64,000 nucleotides of DNA from Kitasatospora paranensis (GCF_039544005.1 NZ_BAABKV010000001.1:1798001-1862000); one strand, 5' to 3'; numbered from the stretch's first letter, positions 7,970 through 16,487 are shown. Program-made: numbers and translations. Notes: a model not told the origin generated them from the letters alone.

Positions 7970-9784
7970 ATGGACACGCATGCCACCGCGGGGGCCGCGG
8001 ACCCGCACGACAGCACCGACCCGCCGACCGTGCCGTTACGGATCCCCGCACCCCGCCAAGAGGCGGCTGCCGCAACGCCGACGGCACCCGCCGAGCCGGC
8101 TGCCTCACCCGGCCGCAACGGCATGGTCATGGCTCTCGGCACGACGGCCTCCCGGGCGCTCGGCTTCGTCCGGAACTCCGCGGTCGCGGCCGCCCTCGGC
8201 GTGCACGACGTCGGCGATCCCTTCAACCTCGGCAACTCGGTGCCCAACACCATCTACCAGATGCTCATCGGAGGCGTGCTCGCCTCGGTGTTCGTCCCGG
8301 AACTCGTCCGGGCCGCACAGACCCACCGGGACGGCGGCGCCGCGTACACCGACCGGCTGCTGACCATCTCCGGGATCGCCCTGCTCGTGCTGACGGCCGG
8401 TGCGGTCGCCGCCGCACCCTTCCTCGTGGACGTCTACTCGCCCTACGGGCCGGGCCCGGAGCGCGACCTGACCATCGCGTTCGCCCGCTACTGCCTGCCG
8501 CAGGTCTTCTTCTACGGCGTGTTCAACCTGCTGGGCCAGATCCTCGCCGCCCGCGACCGGTTCGCCGCGATGATGTGGGCCCCCGTGCTGAACAACGTCG
8601 TGTCGATCGGCGTCTTCGGGCTCTACATCGGCGTCGGGTACCACGCCGAACACGCGGACGGCGTGACGCCGGGCGCCACCGCGCTGCTGGGCGTCGGCAG
8701 TACGCTCGGCATCGTCGTCCAGGCCCTCGCGCTGGTGCCGTCGATACGGCGCTCCGGGTACCGGTGGCGGCCGCGCTTCGACTGGCGCGGCACCGGCCTC
8801 GGACGGCCGATCCGCTCCGCCGGCTGGGCGCTGCTGCTCGTCGTGGCCACCCAGGTCTCCTGGGCCGTGATCAGCCGGCTCAGCGCCGATGCGGGCCACC
8901 GGGCCGAACTGGCCCATCTGCCCGACGCCGTGGGGATCGCCTCCTACACCAACGCCTACGCCTTCTTCGTCATCCCGCAGGGCATCATCACGATCTCGCT
9001 GGTGACCGCCGTCCTGCCGCGGATGTCACGCGCCGCGACTGCGGGCCGGTACCGGGCGATCGGGACGGATCTGGCCGGTGTGCTGCGCTCCTCCGCCGCT
9101 CCGGTGGTCACCGCCACCGTGCTGTTCCTCGCGCTGGCACCGCAGATCAGCGCCGTCGCCTACCGGCACAGCCAGGTCCACGCGGGCGACGCCCGGGTGA
9201 TCGCCGAGACGCTCGTCGCCTTCGCGATCGGCATCCCGGCCTTCTGCGCGCAGTACGCGCTGGCCCGCGGCTTCTACGCACTGGGGGACGCCCGCACACC
9301 GTTCTGGCTGACCCTGCTGACCACCGCCACCAACGCGGGCCTGGCCGGAGCCGCCTACCTGACCCTGCCGCTGCGACAGATCATCGTGGGGATGGCCCTC
9401 GGACAGAGCGCGGCCTGCCTCCTCGGGGTGGCGGTCACCGGGGTGGTGCTCGGCAGACGGCTCCGGGCCGCCGTCGCGGCCAACGGGCAGGACGCGACCG
9501 CGCGCGGACCGCGGGGGCGGATCCGCAGTGGCCTGGACGGCGGCGGGGTGACCCTCCTGCACGGGGCGATCGGCCTCGCCTGCCTGCCCGGGGCGCTGGC
9601 CGGGCACTGGGCCGCCGGTCGGATCGGCACCGCCCTCGGCGACGGCACGGCCGGCAACCTGGCGGGCCTCGCCGCCGGTTCGGCGGCGGTACTGATCTCC
9701 CTCTTCCTGTTCGCCCGGCCCCTCGGCGCGGGCCCCGCGGTAGCCCCGCTGGCCCGGCGACTGCGGATCCGCTACCCCGCCTAG
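7970..9784 (+). CDS. murJ: Lipid II flippase MurJ/MviN family
   Basis: A 604-residue polytopic membrane protein of the MurJ/MviN family, which moves lipid-linked peptidoglycan precursors across the membrane. After a variable, Pro/Ala-rich cytoplasmic tail (about 1-50) comes the family opening ALGTTASRALGFVRNSAVAA. NTIYQMLIGGVLASVFVPEL and GQILAARDRFAAMMWAPVLNN follow. About 14 hydrophobic segments are visible. Streptomycetes usually encode several MurJ paralogues, and this one is next to no cell-wall gene, so it may be an accessory copy. ATG 7970 follows a GGGGGG stretch. No frame disruption is seen. Confidence 0.88.
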   Translation: MDTHATAGAADPHDSTDPPTVPLRIPAPRQEAAAATPTAPAEPAASPGRNGMVMALGTTASRALGFVRNSAVAAALGVHDVGDPFNLGNSVPNTIYQMLIGGVLASVFVPELVRAAQTHRDGGAAYTDRLLTISGIALLVLTAGAVAAAPFLVDVYSPYGPGPERDLTIAFARYCLPQVFFYGVFNLLGQILAARDRFAAMMWAPVLNNVVSIGVFGLYIGVGYHAEHADGVTPGATALLGVGSTLGIVVQALALVPSIRRSGYRWRPRFDWRGTGLGRPIRSAGWALLLVVATQVSWAVISRLSADAGHRAELAHLPDAVGIASYTNAYAFFVIPQGIITISLVTAVLPRMSRAATAGRYRAIGTDLAGVLRSSAAPVVTATVLFLALAPQISAVAYRHSQVHAGDARVIAETLVAFAIGIPAFCAQYALARGFYALGDARTPFWLTLLTTATNAGLAGAAYLTLPLRQIIVGMALGQSAACLLGVAVTGVVLGRRLRAAVAANGQDATARGPRGRIRSGLDGGGVTLLHGAIGLACLPGALAGHWAAGRIGTALGDGTAGNLAGLAAGSAAVLISLFLFARPLGAGPAVAPLARRLRIRYPA

Positions 9785-9801
9785 ATTGCCGGACGCGGCG
9801 C

Positions 9802-9807
9802 TAGCAT
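9802..9807 (+). promoter_or_regulatory. -10 box TAGCAT of a probable leaderless gene
   Basis: TAGCAT ends 8 nt before the ATG at 9816, and no ribosome site is present. Transcription would start at or just before the start codon. Confidence 0.5.
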
Positions 9808-9815
9808 CGGACGCC

Positions 9816-10601
9816 ATGGCTTCCTTCGTCCACCTCACCTCAGCGGCCGACGCACCCAGGATCCGGCGGGTCGGGATCCGGGCGGACAGCCGCGGGCGCG
9901 AGGGCTCGCGCGGCGTGTTCTGCTTCCCGGTGCTGCGGTCGCACACCCTGACCCACCAGTGGCTGCGCGAGCTGGCCCGCCACGGCAACCGCGGCGGAAT
10001 GGTCGCCGTCCACCTGCGGCTCGACGACGCGGAACCGGTGACCGTCGGACGCTACAACCGGCCACCGGAACGGGTGACGGCCGCCGAGGCGGTGGCCCGG
10101 CTCGCCGCGATGGCGGACCCGCGCGGCTGGGAGGTCTTCGTGCCACGGGCGGTGACGGCCCGTGAGGTGCGCCGGATCCGCAGCGCTCCGCAGGTGGCCG
10201 GCTGGCGGTATTTCCCGGACTCCAACGGCCGGGTGCCCTGCACGTGCTACGGCTGCCGGGTCCGCGGGGAGTACGGTTCCCGGCGGCTGCGCGAGCGGCG
10301 TCCGCACGAGCTGGACGGCCCACCGCCGCCGGCACGTGTCCTGATCGCCCGGGTCGAGGCGGCGGGCAGGCCAGGGGATTCGGCCGCGCTGCGGGAAACC
10401 CTGCACTGGTTCGGCATGCGGCGCCGCGGCCCGCTGCCCGTCCTCGCCCATCTGGTGGAGCACCCCGACCCGGAGGTGCGCGAGGCGCTCGCCTGGGCCG
10501 TCGGCCGCTGGCGGACGCCGGGCGTCGCCGAGCTCCTGGACCGGCTCGCCGAGGACCCCACCGCCGCGGTCAGGGAAGCCGTCGAGGCCGTACGGGACTG
10601 A
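9816..10601 (+). CDS. HEAT-repeat protein with possible ADP-ribosyltransferase-like N-terminus
   Basis: A 261-residue protein in three parts. Residues 1-115 open FVHLTSAADAPRIRRVGI and include GVFCFPVLRSHTLTHQWL. The H-x-T...I-x-x-x-G-I spacing resembles KptA/DarT-type ADP-ribosyltransferase folds, but I cannot confirm the fold. Residues about 140-165 hold VPCTCYGCRVRGEYGSRRLR, a CxCxxC motif that could bind zinc. Residues 175-261 form HEAT-like helical repeats (HPDPEVREALAWAVGRW, DPTAAVREAVEAV). It is probably leaderless, with TAGCAT at 9802 and no ribosome site. Streptomycetes carry related HEAT-repeat proteins of unknown function. It starts 31 bp after murJ. Confidence 0.7.
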   Translation: MASFVHLTSAADAPRIRRVGIRADSRGREGSRGVFCFPVLRSHTLTHQWLRELARHGNRGGMVAVHLRLDDAEPVTVGRYNRPPERVTAAEAVARLAAMADPRGWEVFVPRAVTAREVRRIRSAPQVAGWRYFPDSNGRVPCTCYGCRVRGEYGSRRLRERRPHELDGPPPPARVLIARVEAAGRPGDSAALRETLHWFGMRRRGPLPVLAHLVEHPDPEVREALAWAVGRWRTPGVAELLDRLAEDPTAAVREAVEAVRD

Positions 10602-10632
10602 GCCCTTGCCCGCCACGGACGCCGTCCGGGTG

Positions 10633-11334
10633 TCAGCGCGGCGGCTCCCAGACCGCGCCGTCGTGGGCGAAGAGCACGCGCCGCGGGTCGAGCTCGGCCA
10701 GCCGGTCGAGCCAGGCCCGCCGGCCGGGCAGCGGCGGCTCCGCATCGTCGCGGGCCGCCGAACGCGCCGCCCGGTCCGACCCGAACCCGGAGGCGAAGTC
10801 GTACGCCTGGCCGGCGAGCAGCACCGTGCCGTCGCTCCGCCGGACGGCCAGCGACTGGTGGCCGTCGGTGTGCCCCGGTGTCGGCAGGACCAGCAGCCCC
10901 GGCCGGATCTCGGCCTCGCCCGTGAGCTCCTCGTACCGCGCGCCGGGGAAGTCGACCAACGCGTCCATGGTGTACCCGCCCGCCCGGGCGGTGGCCAGTT
11001 CGACGGCCTGGACCAGCACCGGCCGACCGGCGAGCAGCGGGTTCCCACCGCAGTGGTCGAAGTGCAGGTGGCAGTTGACCACCAGTGAGACATCGGCGGT
11101 CGTGACCCCGACGGTCGCCAGCGCCTCGGGCAGCGGACGGCGACGCGGCCGGTAGTACCGCTCCGTCTCCGGGTCGACCGCTCCCATACCCGTGTCGAAG
11201 AGCACCAGTTCACCCCGGCCCTGCACCAGGTAGGCCAGCACCGGCTCCACCCGCGGCCGCGGACCACCGGCCTCCGCGGCCGGGCGGACGAAGTACCCCA
11301 GGTCCAAGCGGTGGACCAACCAGTCGTCACCCAT
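10633..11334 (-). CDS. MBL-fold metallo-hydrolase (lactonase-like)
   Basis: A 233-residue metallo-beta-lactamase-fold hydrolase. The two-metal motif is NCHLHFDHCGG (HxHxDH), followed by PTPGHTDGHQS and a C-terminal FAHDGAVW. The early segment YLVQGRGELVLFDTGMG and overall length match N-acyl-homoserine-lactonase-like MBL enzymes, though the substrate is not evident. ATG 11334 is preceded by GGGAGG at about 8 nt. It is convergent with the HEAT-repeat gene and divergent from the DUF5990 gene. No signal peptide is seen, so it is probably cytoplasmic. Confidence 0.85.
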   Translation of the reverse strand: MGDDWLVHRLDLGYFVRPAAEAGGPRPRVEPVLAYLVQGRGELVLFDTGMGAVDPETERYYRPRRRPLPEALATVGVTTADVSLVVNCHLHFDHCGGNPLLAGRPVLVQAVELATARAGGYTMDALVDFPGARYEELTGEAEIRPGLLVLPTPGHTDGHQSLAVRRSDGTVLLAGQAYDFASGFGSDRAARSAARDDAEPPLPGRRAWLDRLAELDPRRVLFAHDGAVWEPPR

Positions 11335-11448
11335 CCCGCCACCCTCCCAGGACCGACGGCAGCTGTCCGGGCCGTTCGCGCGGAGCGGAGCAACGGAGCG
11401 ACGGACCTCCTCCGTCGCCGGCCCGGCCGGCCCGGCGATGATGGCGCG

Positions 11449-12057
11449 ATGAGGATCCGTATCGACGCCTTCGACCTGCCGGGGCGGACCTGCGCGCCCG
11501 GTACCGGCTTCCCCGGAGCGGCGAACATCCATGTCGCCGTGCAACGCCGCAGCCGGCCCGGCGAGTTGCTCGACCTGCAGCCGGGGGACGCCGCCGCGTC
11601 CGGCTGGACGCTGGAGTGCACGGCCACCCCGACCCCGACCGGCACCGACCTGCGCGGCCCGTACGTCCAGGGCGGACCGGGCGGACGCTTCGTCTACCTG
11701 TCCTGGGGCGAGGTCGACGAGACCGGGGCGTTTCGGATGTTCCGGCGGGCCAAGCTGATGCTGGAGGCGGTCGATCCGGACGTGCTCGCCGCCGCCGTCG
11801 GGACGGGCCTCCTGGTCGGGCGGCTCGGGCTGACCGACGCCCGCGGCCGACCGCTCTGCGCCCAGGTCGAGCCCCCGCTCATCACGTGGTCGGCCGGGCC
11901 CCGGGCGACCGGTTCCGGTACGGCCGACCCCGGCCCCGCAGGGGCTGAACCGCAGTCAGGGCCCGCCCGTCGAACCCTTGATCGTCTCGGCTATGCTGCG
12001 CCCGACCGGGCGCGCAGGTGCGCGCCCGCACTGCGGATGGGGTGGGAAGCACCATGA
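11449..12057 (+). CDS. DUF5990 family protein (C-terminus uncertain)
   Basis: Starts MRIRIDAFDLPGRTCAPG and contains NIHVAVQRRSRPGELL, GPYVQGGPGGRFVYLSWG and RRAKLMLEAV, the DUF5990 pattern. The function is unknown. The annotated frame runs 202 residues and its TGA overlaps the ATG of the next gene. The last 50 residues look like translated intergenic DNA, since they cross a -10-like TATGCT at 11992. One extra base in the GGGCCCCGGG stretch at 11896-11905 would instead end the gene at 11948. The true end may therefore be earlier, consistent with the other one-base deletions in this window. Confidence 0.7.
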   Translation: MRIRIDAFDLPGRTCAPGTGFPGAANIHVAVQRRSRPGELLDLQPGDAAASGWTLECTATPTPTGTDLRGPYVQGGPGGRFVYLSWGEVDETGAFRMFRRAKLMLEAVDPDVLAAAVGTGLLVGRLGLTDARGRPLCAQVEPPLITWSAGPRATGSGTADPGPAGAEPQSGPARRTLDRLGYAAPDRARRCAPALRMGWEAP

Positions 12058-12848
12058 TGGGACCGGCACACGCGCTCTCCGGCGCGACGGCCTGGCTGGC
12101 CGCTGGAGCGGCGGCGTACGCGCTGGACAACCCCATGCCGTGGCCGGTCCTGCTGGCCGGCGCGCTGATATCGGCGGGCGCGGCGCTCGCCCCCGACCTC
12201 GACCACAAGGCGGCGACGGTCTCCCGGGCGTTCGGGCCGATCTCCCGCGGTCTGTGCGAGGTCATCGACAAGATCGGCGCCGCGGCCTACAAGGCCACCC
12301 GCGGCAAGGGCGACCCGAAGCGCAACGGCGGTCACCGGACGCTGACGCACACCTGGCTCTGGGCCGCGCTCTCCGGCGCGGTGGCATCGGTGTTCTCGGC
12401 GTACGGCGGGCGCTGGGGCGTGCTGGTGGTGCTGTTCATCCACATGGTGCTGGCCGTCGAGGGCCTGCTGTGGCGGCAGGCGCGGATGTCCAGCGACATC
12501 CTGGTCTGGCTGCTCGGCGCGACCAGTGCGTGGACGCTGGCCAGCGTGCTCGACAAGCCGGGCAACGGTGCGGGGTGGCTGTTCGACCAGCCCGGCCAGG
12601 AGTACCTGTGGATCGGCCTGCCGGTGGCGCTCGGTTCGCTGATCCACTGCCTGGGCGACGCCCTGACGGTCTCCGGGTGCCCGGTGCTGTGGCCGATCCC
12701 GATCGGCCGCAAGCGCTGGTACCCGATCGGCCCGCCGAAGGCGATGCGCTTCCGGGCCGGCAGCTGGGTGGAGATCAAGGTCCTGATGCCGGTCTTCATG
12801 GGCCTCGGCGCGCTCGGTGCGGTCGCCGCGCTGGGATTCGTCGGCTGA
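12054..12848 (+). CDS. Membrane-bound metal-dependent hydrolase (YdjM-like)
   Basis: A 264-residue membrane protein of the YdjM/LexA-binding-hydrolase-like family (Pfam DUF457 group). It has PAHALSGATAWLA at the start, PDLDHKAATVSRAFGP, HRTLTHTWLWA, and SLIHCLGDALTVSGCPVLWP. Conserved His and Asp residues in these motifs are the presumed metal ligands. About five hydrophobic segments are visible. Two adjacent ATGs (12054, 12057) follow GGGAAG. The first overlaps the stop of the DUF5990 frame. The physiological substrate is unknown. The gene is convergent with the phosphoesterase gene. Confidence 0.82.
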   Translation: MMGPAHALSGATAWLAAGAAAYALDNPMPWPVLLAGALISAGAALAPDLDHKAATVSRAFGPISRGLCEVIDKIGAAAYKATRGKGDPKRNGGHRTLTHTWLWAALSGAVASVFSAYGGRWGVLVVLFIHMVLAVEGLLWRQARMSSDILVWLLGATSAWTLASVLDKPGNGAGWLFDQPGQEYLWIGLPVALGSLIHCLGDALTVSGCPVLWPIPIGRKRWYPIGPPKAMRFRAGSWVEIKVLMPVFMGLGALGAVAALGFVG

Positions 12849-12886
12849 CACCCTCGACTGCCCGGCTCCCGTCGGCCGACGTCCGT

Positions 12887-13390
12887 TCAGACTCTCGGCG
12901 GCAGCCGGTGCAGCAGGACGTCGTCCAGACGGCCGTCCCGGATCTGCGCGGTCATGTAGGTGCAGAACGGCTGTCGGCGGCGGTCGGTCGGCGAGCCGGG
13001 GTTGAGCAGGCGCAGCCCGTTGGCGGCGACGGTGTCCCACGGGATGTGGCTGTGGCCGAAGACGAGGACGTCGAGGTCGGGGAAGCGCTCGGCGCAGCGC
13101 CGTTCGCGGCCCTGCGCCGGGCCGGTCTCGTGGACGACGCCGAGGCGTACCCCGTCGAGGTCGGCACGGACGGTCTCGGGCAGCCGGGAGCGCAGCTCGG
13201 GTCCGTCGTTGTTGCCGTGGACGGCGATCAGTCGGCCGGCCCGCTCCGCCAGCAGGTCGAGGGTGCCGGTGTCGGTCCAGTCCCCGGCGTGCACGACCGC
13301 GTCGGCGTCGTCGATCGCGGCGAGCAGGTCGGCAGGGAGCCGGCGGGCGCGGGCGGGGACGTGGGTGTCGGAGACCAGGAGGAGACGCAC
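12887..13390 (-). CDS. Metallophosphoesterase (YfcE/MJ0936-like)
   Basis: A 167-residue calcineurin-like phosphodiesterase. All metal-binding motifs are present in order: LLLVSDTHVP (DxH), VVHAGDW (GD), VHGNNDGPEL (GNxD), and VFGHSHIPW (GHSH), with NPGSPTDRR near the end. The family hydrolyses small phosphodiesters, and the natural substrate is unknown. GTG 13390 gives the expected start VRLLLVSDTH. It is divergent from the DoxX-like gene with about 115 bp between starts. Confidence 0.88.
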   Translation of the reverse strand: MRLLLVSDTHVPARARRLPADLLAAIDDADAVVHAGDWTDTGTLDLLAERAGRLIAVHGNNDGPELRSRLPETVRADLDGVRLGVVHETGPAQGRERRCAERFPDLDVLVFGHSHIPWDTVAANGLRLLNPGSPTDRRRQPFCTYMTAQIRDGRLDDVLLHRLPPRV

Positions 13391-13505
13391 CCGGGCAGTC
13401 TGCAGGTCGCCACGGCGGGGGTGGCCGCGGCACGCCCTTCCCGCGGCGGGCATCCGGATACTACTGTCGGGTAACCAAAGTGTCCTTCGCCGGAGAGGTG
13501 CGCCG

Positions 13506-13874
13506 ATGCCCGCCCGTTTCCCGTCCGCCCGTGCGCTCGGCGGTCTGCTGATCGCCGCGGGGGTGGCGCACTTCGCCGCTCCGCGCCAGTTCGACGCGAT
13601 CGTCCCCCGTGCACTGCCCGGCTCGCCGCGCAGCTGGACGTACGCGAGCGGGGCGGCGGAACTGGCGGTCGGGGCTGCCGTACTGGCACCCCGCACCCGG
13701 GCCGCCGGGGCGCTGGCCGCGGCGGGACTGTTCGCGGCCGTGTTCCCGGCCAACGTGAAGATGGCCTACGACTGGCGCGACCGTCCGGAGCCGTGGCGTT
13801 CGATGGCGCTGGCCCGTCTGCCGCTGCAGGCACCGCTGGTGCTGTGGGCGCTGCGGGTGCGGCGCCAGGCCTGA
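13506..13874 (+). CDS. DoxX-like small membrane protein
   Basis: A 122-residue protein with about four hydrophobic segments, including ALGGLLIAAGVAHFAAPRQF, ELAVGAAVLAPRT, LAAAGLFAAVFPANVKMAYD and LARLPLQAPLVLWAL. The HF...P...NxxMxxD pattern matches actinobacterial DoxX-like proteins. Their role is poorly defined, though some are linked to thiol stress complexes. GGAGAGG sits before the ATG at 13506. No operon partner is evident. Confidence 0.75.
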   Translation: MPARFPSARALGGLLIAAGVAHFAAPRQFDAIVPRALPGSPRSWTYASGAAELAVGAAVLAPRTRAAGALAAAGLFAAVFPANVKMAYDWRDRPEPWRSMALARLPLQAPLVLWALRVRRQA

Positions 13875-13969
13875 CCGCGACCGCACCCGGAGCGGGCGAT
13901 CCGGCGGGCGGGCGAGGCGTCCGCCCGGCCGGTGGGGCGGTGATCCGGCGGGGAGCGGAAGTCCGCCGG

Positions 13970-14455
13970 TCAGGGCACGACGGTGACCGGCCAGCGGCCG
14001 GCCTTCACGAGGCGCACCGCGACCGAGCCGATGATCCGGTGCCCGGCCCGCTCCGAGGCGCCGACCACCACCGCGTCCGCCTTCAGCTCGTCGGCCGCCC
14101 GGACGAGCCCGTTGTACGGGTCGCCGGGGAAGGTGACGAACTTCCAGCGAACGCTGTAGACGCCGCGCAGCCGCTCGACGGAGGCCCGGATCTCGCCGAC
14201 CAACTGCTCGGCGACGGCACCGGTGGCCTCGGCGACCGGGACGCCGAGGGCGGCCGCGGCCCCGAGCAGCGGCTGCACGAACACGACGGCGAGCAGGGCG
14301 TTCTGGCGGCGGGCGAGGCCTGCGGCGTACGCGACCGCACGCCAGGACGCCTCGGAGCCGTCGGCCCCGGCGACGATCACCTTGGGGCCGTCGGTGCCCC
14401 GCTCGAAGCCGGAACCCGCAGCCGGCACCCGCTCGGCGGACGTGTCATCACTCAC
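13970..14455 (-). CDS. Universal stress protein (UspA family)
   Basis: A 161-residue single-domain Usp. Beta-1 is KVIVAGADGSEASWRAVAYA. The nucleotide-loop region is ADAVVVGASERAGHRIIGSVAVRLV, close to the GxxxG-9x-GS ATP-binding signature, followed by WPVTVVP. ATP-binding Usps act in dormancy and stress responses. GTG 14455 has a TACGCT box (plus-strand bases 14463-14468) ending 7 nt upstream and no ribosome site, so the mRNA may be leaderless. The gene is convergent with the DoxX-like gene. Confidence 0.88.
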   Translation of the reverse strand: MSDDTSAERVPAAGSGFERGTDGPKVIVAGADGSEASWRAVAYAAGLARRQNALLAVVFVQPLLGAAAALGVPVAEATGAVAEQLVGEIRASVERLRGVYSVRWKFVTFPGDPYNGLVRAADELKADAVVVGASERAGHRIIGSVAVRLVKAGRWPVTVVP

Positions 14456-14590
14456 GGCCCCGAGCGTAGCCCCGGGGCCGGACCGTGCGAAGGCCGGGGG
14501 CGGCCCCGGGACGGCACCCTGCGGACCGTGCAGGCCTGCCACCGCAGGGGCCGTTCGACCTCACCCGACCCCACCCGACCCCACCCGGCC

Positions 14591-14950
14591 TCACCCGATG
14601 TCGGCCGCGAGCGCCTCCGCCACGGTGCTGTAGACCCGCAGTACCTCCTCGGCCCCGGCGATCTCCAGCAGCCCGATGATCGCCGGGCCGGGCTCGGCGA
14701 GGACGAGGGTGCCGCCGGCGGTCTCGACCGCCTCGCGGGCGCCGAGCAGCAGGTCGAGCCCGGCCGAGTCGCAGAAGGTCAGTCCGCCGCAGTCGACCAC
14801 CAGCAGGACGGCCGGGGCCGCGACGGCCTGCTCCAGCGCACGGCGCAGCGGTCCCTCACCGTCGCGGTCGAGTTCGCCCTCGGGGCGGACGACCACGGCA
14901 TGCGCCGTCTGCCGCACCTCGACGTCCAACTGTCCGCCGTCCGGTTCCAT
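14591..14950 (-). CDS. STAS-domain anti-sigma factor antagonist
   Basis: A 119-residue single STAS domain. It carries AVVVRPEGELDRDGEGPLRRAL, a central VLLVVDCGGLTFCDSAGLDL (the DSxG motif with the phosphorylatable Ser), and LVLAEPGPAI. Such proteins bind a partner anti-sigma kinase and release a sigma factor when dephosphorylated. No kinase or sigma gene is adjacent, so the partner must be encoded elsewhere. GAGGAGCG precedes the ATG at 14950. It is divergent from the XRE-cupin regulator. Confidence 0.88.
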   Translation of the reverse strand: MEPDGGQLDVEVRQTAHAVVVRPEGELDRDGEGPLRRALEQAVAAPAVLLVVDCGGLTFCDSAGLDLLLGAREAVETAGGTLVLAEPGPAIIGLLEIAGAEEVLRVYSTVAEALAADIG

Positions 14951-15103
14951 CGCTCGCTCCTCGCCCGCCTGCACCCCCGCACCGCCTCTCCACGATAGGT
15001 CGGCCACCCCCGTCCGGCTGTTCGGCTGTTCGGCCGGGGCAGCCCTGCCCCTGCCGCGCCTGGGACTGTCGGAGCACCAAGCGCGGCCCAGATATGAGAG
15101 GTT

Positions 15104-15138
15104 GTCCCATATTTGGGATATCATCTCGAATATGGGAC
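15104..15138 (+). promoter_or_regulatory. Operator: 10-bp inverted repeat overlapping -10 and start codon of the XRE gene
   Basis: Perfect arms GTCCCATATT (15104-15113) and AATATGGGAC (15129-15138) are separated by 15 bp. A -10-like TATCAT (15119-15124) lies between them, 7 nt before the ATG at 15132, which is itself inside the right arm. The two half-sites are centred 25 bp apart. Binding there would block initiation of a leaderless transcript, so autoregulation by the XRE-cupin protein is the simplest reading. Confidence 0.6.
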
Positions 15139-15701
15139 CCGACATCGATCCACTGGACCTCCGCCTGGCCTCCCGGCTCGCCGAGCTGCGGACGGGCAGC
15201 GGCTGGTCACTGGAGGAGCTCGCCCGACGTGCGGACATCAGCCGCTCCACCCTCTCCCGGCTGGAACGCGCCGAGATCAGCCCGACCGCGGCCCTGCTCG
15301 GCCGGCTCTGCCGGGCCTACGGGCGGACGATGTCCCAGCTGCTCGCCGAGGTGGAGCAGGACGCGGCCGGACTGCTGCGCGCGCACGACCAGCCGGTGTG
15401 GACGGACCCGGCCACCGGATTCGTCCGGCGGTCGGTCTCGCCGCCGCAGAGCGGCATGCGCGGCGAGCTGGTGGAGGGGATCCTCCCGGCCGACGCGTCG
15501 ATCGCCTACGACGGCCCGTCCGTCCCCGGCCTGGAGCAGCACCTCTGGCTGCTCGCGGGCCGACTGGAGCTGACCGTGCAGGAGCAGCTGCACCGCCTGG
15601 CACCCGGCGACTGCCTGCGCTTCCGGCTCTGGGGGCGTTCCGCGTTCCGCAACCCCGGGCCGGAGCCCGCCCGTTACGTCCTCGCCCTCGTCCTGCCCTG
15701 A
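15132..15701 (+). CDS. XRE-family regulator with C-terminal cupin
   Basis: A 189-residue regulator. The HTH covers about 10-65 (SLEELARRADISRSTLSRLER). A cupin-like sensor domain covers about 100-185 (HLWLLAGRLELTVQEQLHRL, APGDCLRFRLWG). This architecture often controls amino-acid or small-molecule metabolism genes next door, here the GNAT acetyltransferase gene 82 bp downstream. No ribosome site is present. A TATCAT box 7 nt upstream and a perfect inverted repeat spanning the ATG suggest a leaderless, autoregulated transcript. Confidence 0.85.
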   Translation: MGPDIDPLDLRLASRLAELRTGSGWSLEELARRADISRSTLSRLERAEISPTAALLGRLCRAYGRTMSQLLAEVEQDAAGLLRAHDQPVWTDPATGFVRRSVSPPQSGMRGELVEGILPADASIAYDGPSVPGLEQHLWLLAGRLELTVQEQLHRLAPGDCLRFRLWGRSAFRNPGPEPARYVLALVLP

Positions 15702-15719
15702 GGCCCGCGCCCCGGCCGG

Positions 15720-15775
15720 ACGCACCCCCACCCGACCACCCCCACCCGACCACCCGACCACCCGACCGTCCCGAG
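15720..15775. repeat. Short CACCCGAC-type tandem repeat
   Basis: A run of CACCCGAC/CCACCC units between the XRE and GNAT genes, just upstream of the GNAT ribosome site. A similar ACCCCACCCG run occurs at about 14560-14597. These are probably slippage-prone low-complexity DNA. Confidence 0.45.
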
Positions 15776-15783
15776 GGAGCACC

Positions 15784-16382
15784 GTGTCCCCGTCCCTGCC
15801 GCACCCGACCTCCGCCACTCCCCCGAGGCCCCACACCCACACCACCCACACCCACAGCTCGCCCCTCCCCCTCGACGCGGACGCGCTGCGCGACTCCGCG
15901 CCGGGCCTCGCCGACCTGCTGCTGGACGCCGTCCGCGGCGGGGCCTCGCTCGGCTTCCCCGCGACGCTGACGACAGCGGAGGCCTCGGCCTGGTGGCGCG
16001 CACGGGCGGATGCCGTCGAGGGGGCCACCTGCTGGTCTGGGCGACCGGCGCGCCGGGGGCGTTCACCGGCACGGTCAGCCTGGCCCTGGCTGAGCTGCCG
16101 AACAGCCGGCACCGGGCCGAGGTGGCGAAGTTGATGGTGCACCACGCGGCGCGCGGCCGGGGTCTCGGTCGACACCTGCTGGCCCTCGTCGAGGCGGCGG
16201 CACTCCGGGCGGGCCGGACCCTCCTGGTGCTCGACACCGAGACCGGCAGCGCCGCCGAGCGGCTCTACCGCGCCGCCGGCTGGACGCCGCTGGGCTCCAT
16301 CCCCGACTACGCGACCGATCCGGCCGGCACGCTCCGGCCGACCACCGTCTACTACAAGCACCTGTTCACCACAGGCACCTGA
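15784..16382 (+). CDS. GNAT N-acetyltransferase (frameshifted in this assembly)
   Basis: GTG 15784 follows GGGAG. After a His/Thr/Pro-rich N-terminus (about 1-30), the frame reads GFPATLTTAEASAWWRARAD. It then breaks in the G run at 16020-16024, where one more G gives VEGGHLLVWATGAPG. The rest carries the acetyl-CoA site VAKLMVHHAARGRGLGRHLL and the late GNAT segment TETGSAAERLYRAAGWTPLG. The total is about 199 residues. GNAT enzymes acetylate amines, and the substrate is unknown. Placement directly after the XRE-cupin gene suggests the two are regulated together. Confidence 0.8.
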
Positions 16383-16443
16383 CCCACCCCGCCGAGCGCG
16401 GCCGCCCGTTGGCGGTGGCCCGCAGGAGCCCCCGGGCACGCCC

Positions 16444-16487
16444 GCGGCCCCCGCCCCGCCGTCCGGGGACGGGGGAACGGGGGCCGC
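16444..16487. terminator. Nested hairpin between convergent GNAT and ABC permease genes
   Basis: The outer 10-bp arms GCGGCCCCCG (16444-16453) and CGGGGGCCGC (16478-16487) enclose an inner CCGTC-CGGG-GACGG hairpin. There is no T run, as is common in streptomycetes. It lies in the 164-bp gap between two convergent genes. Confidence 0.55.
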
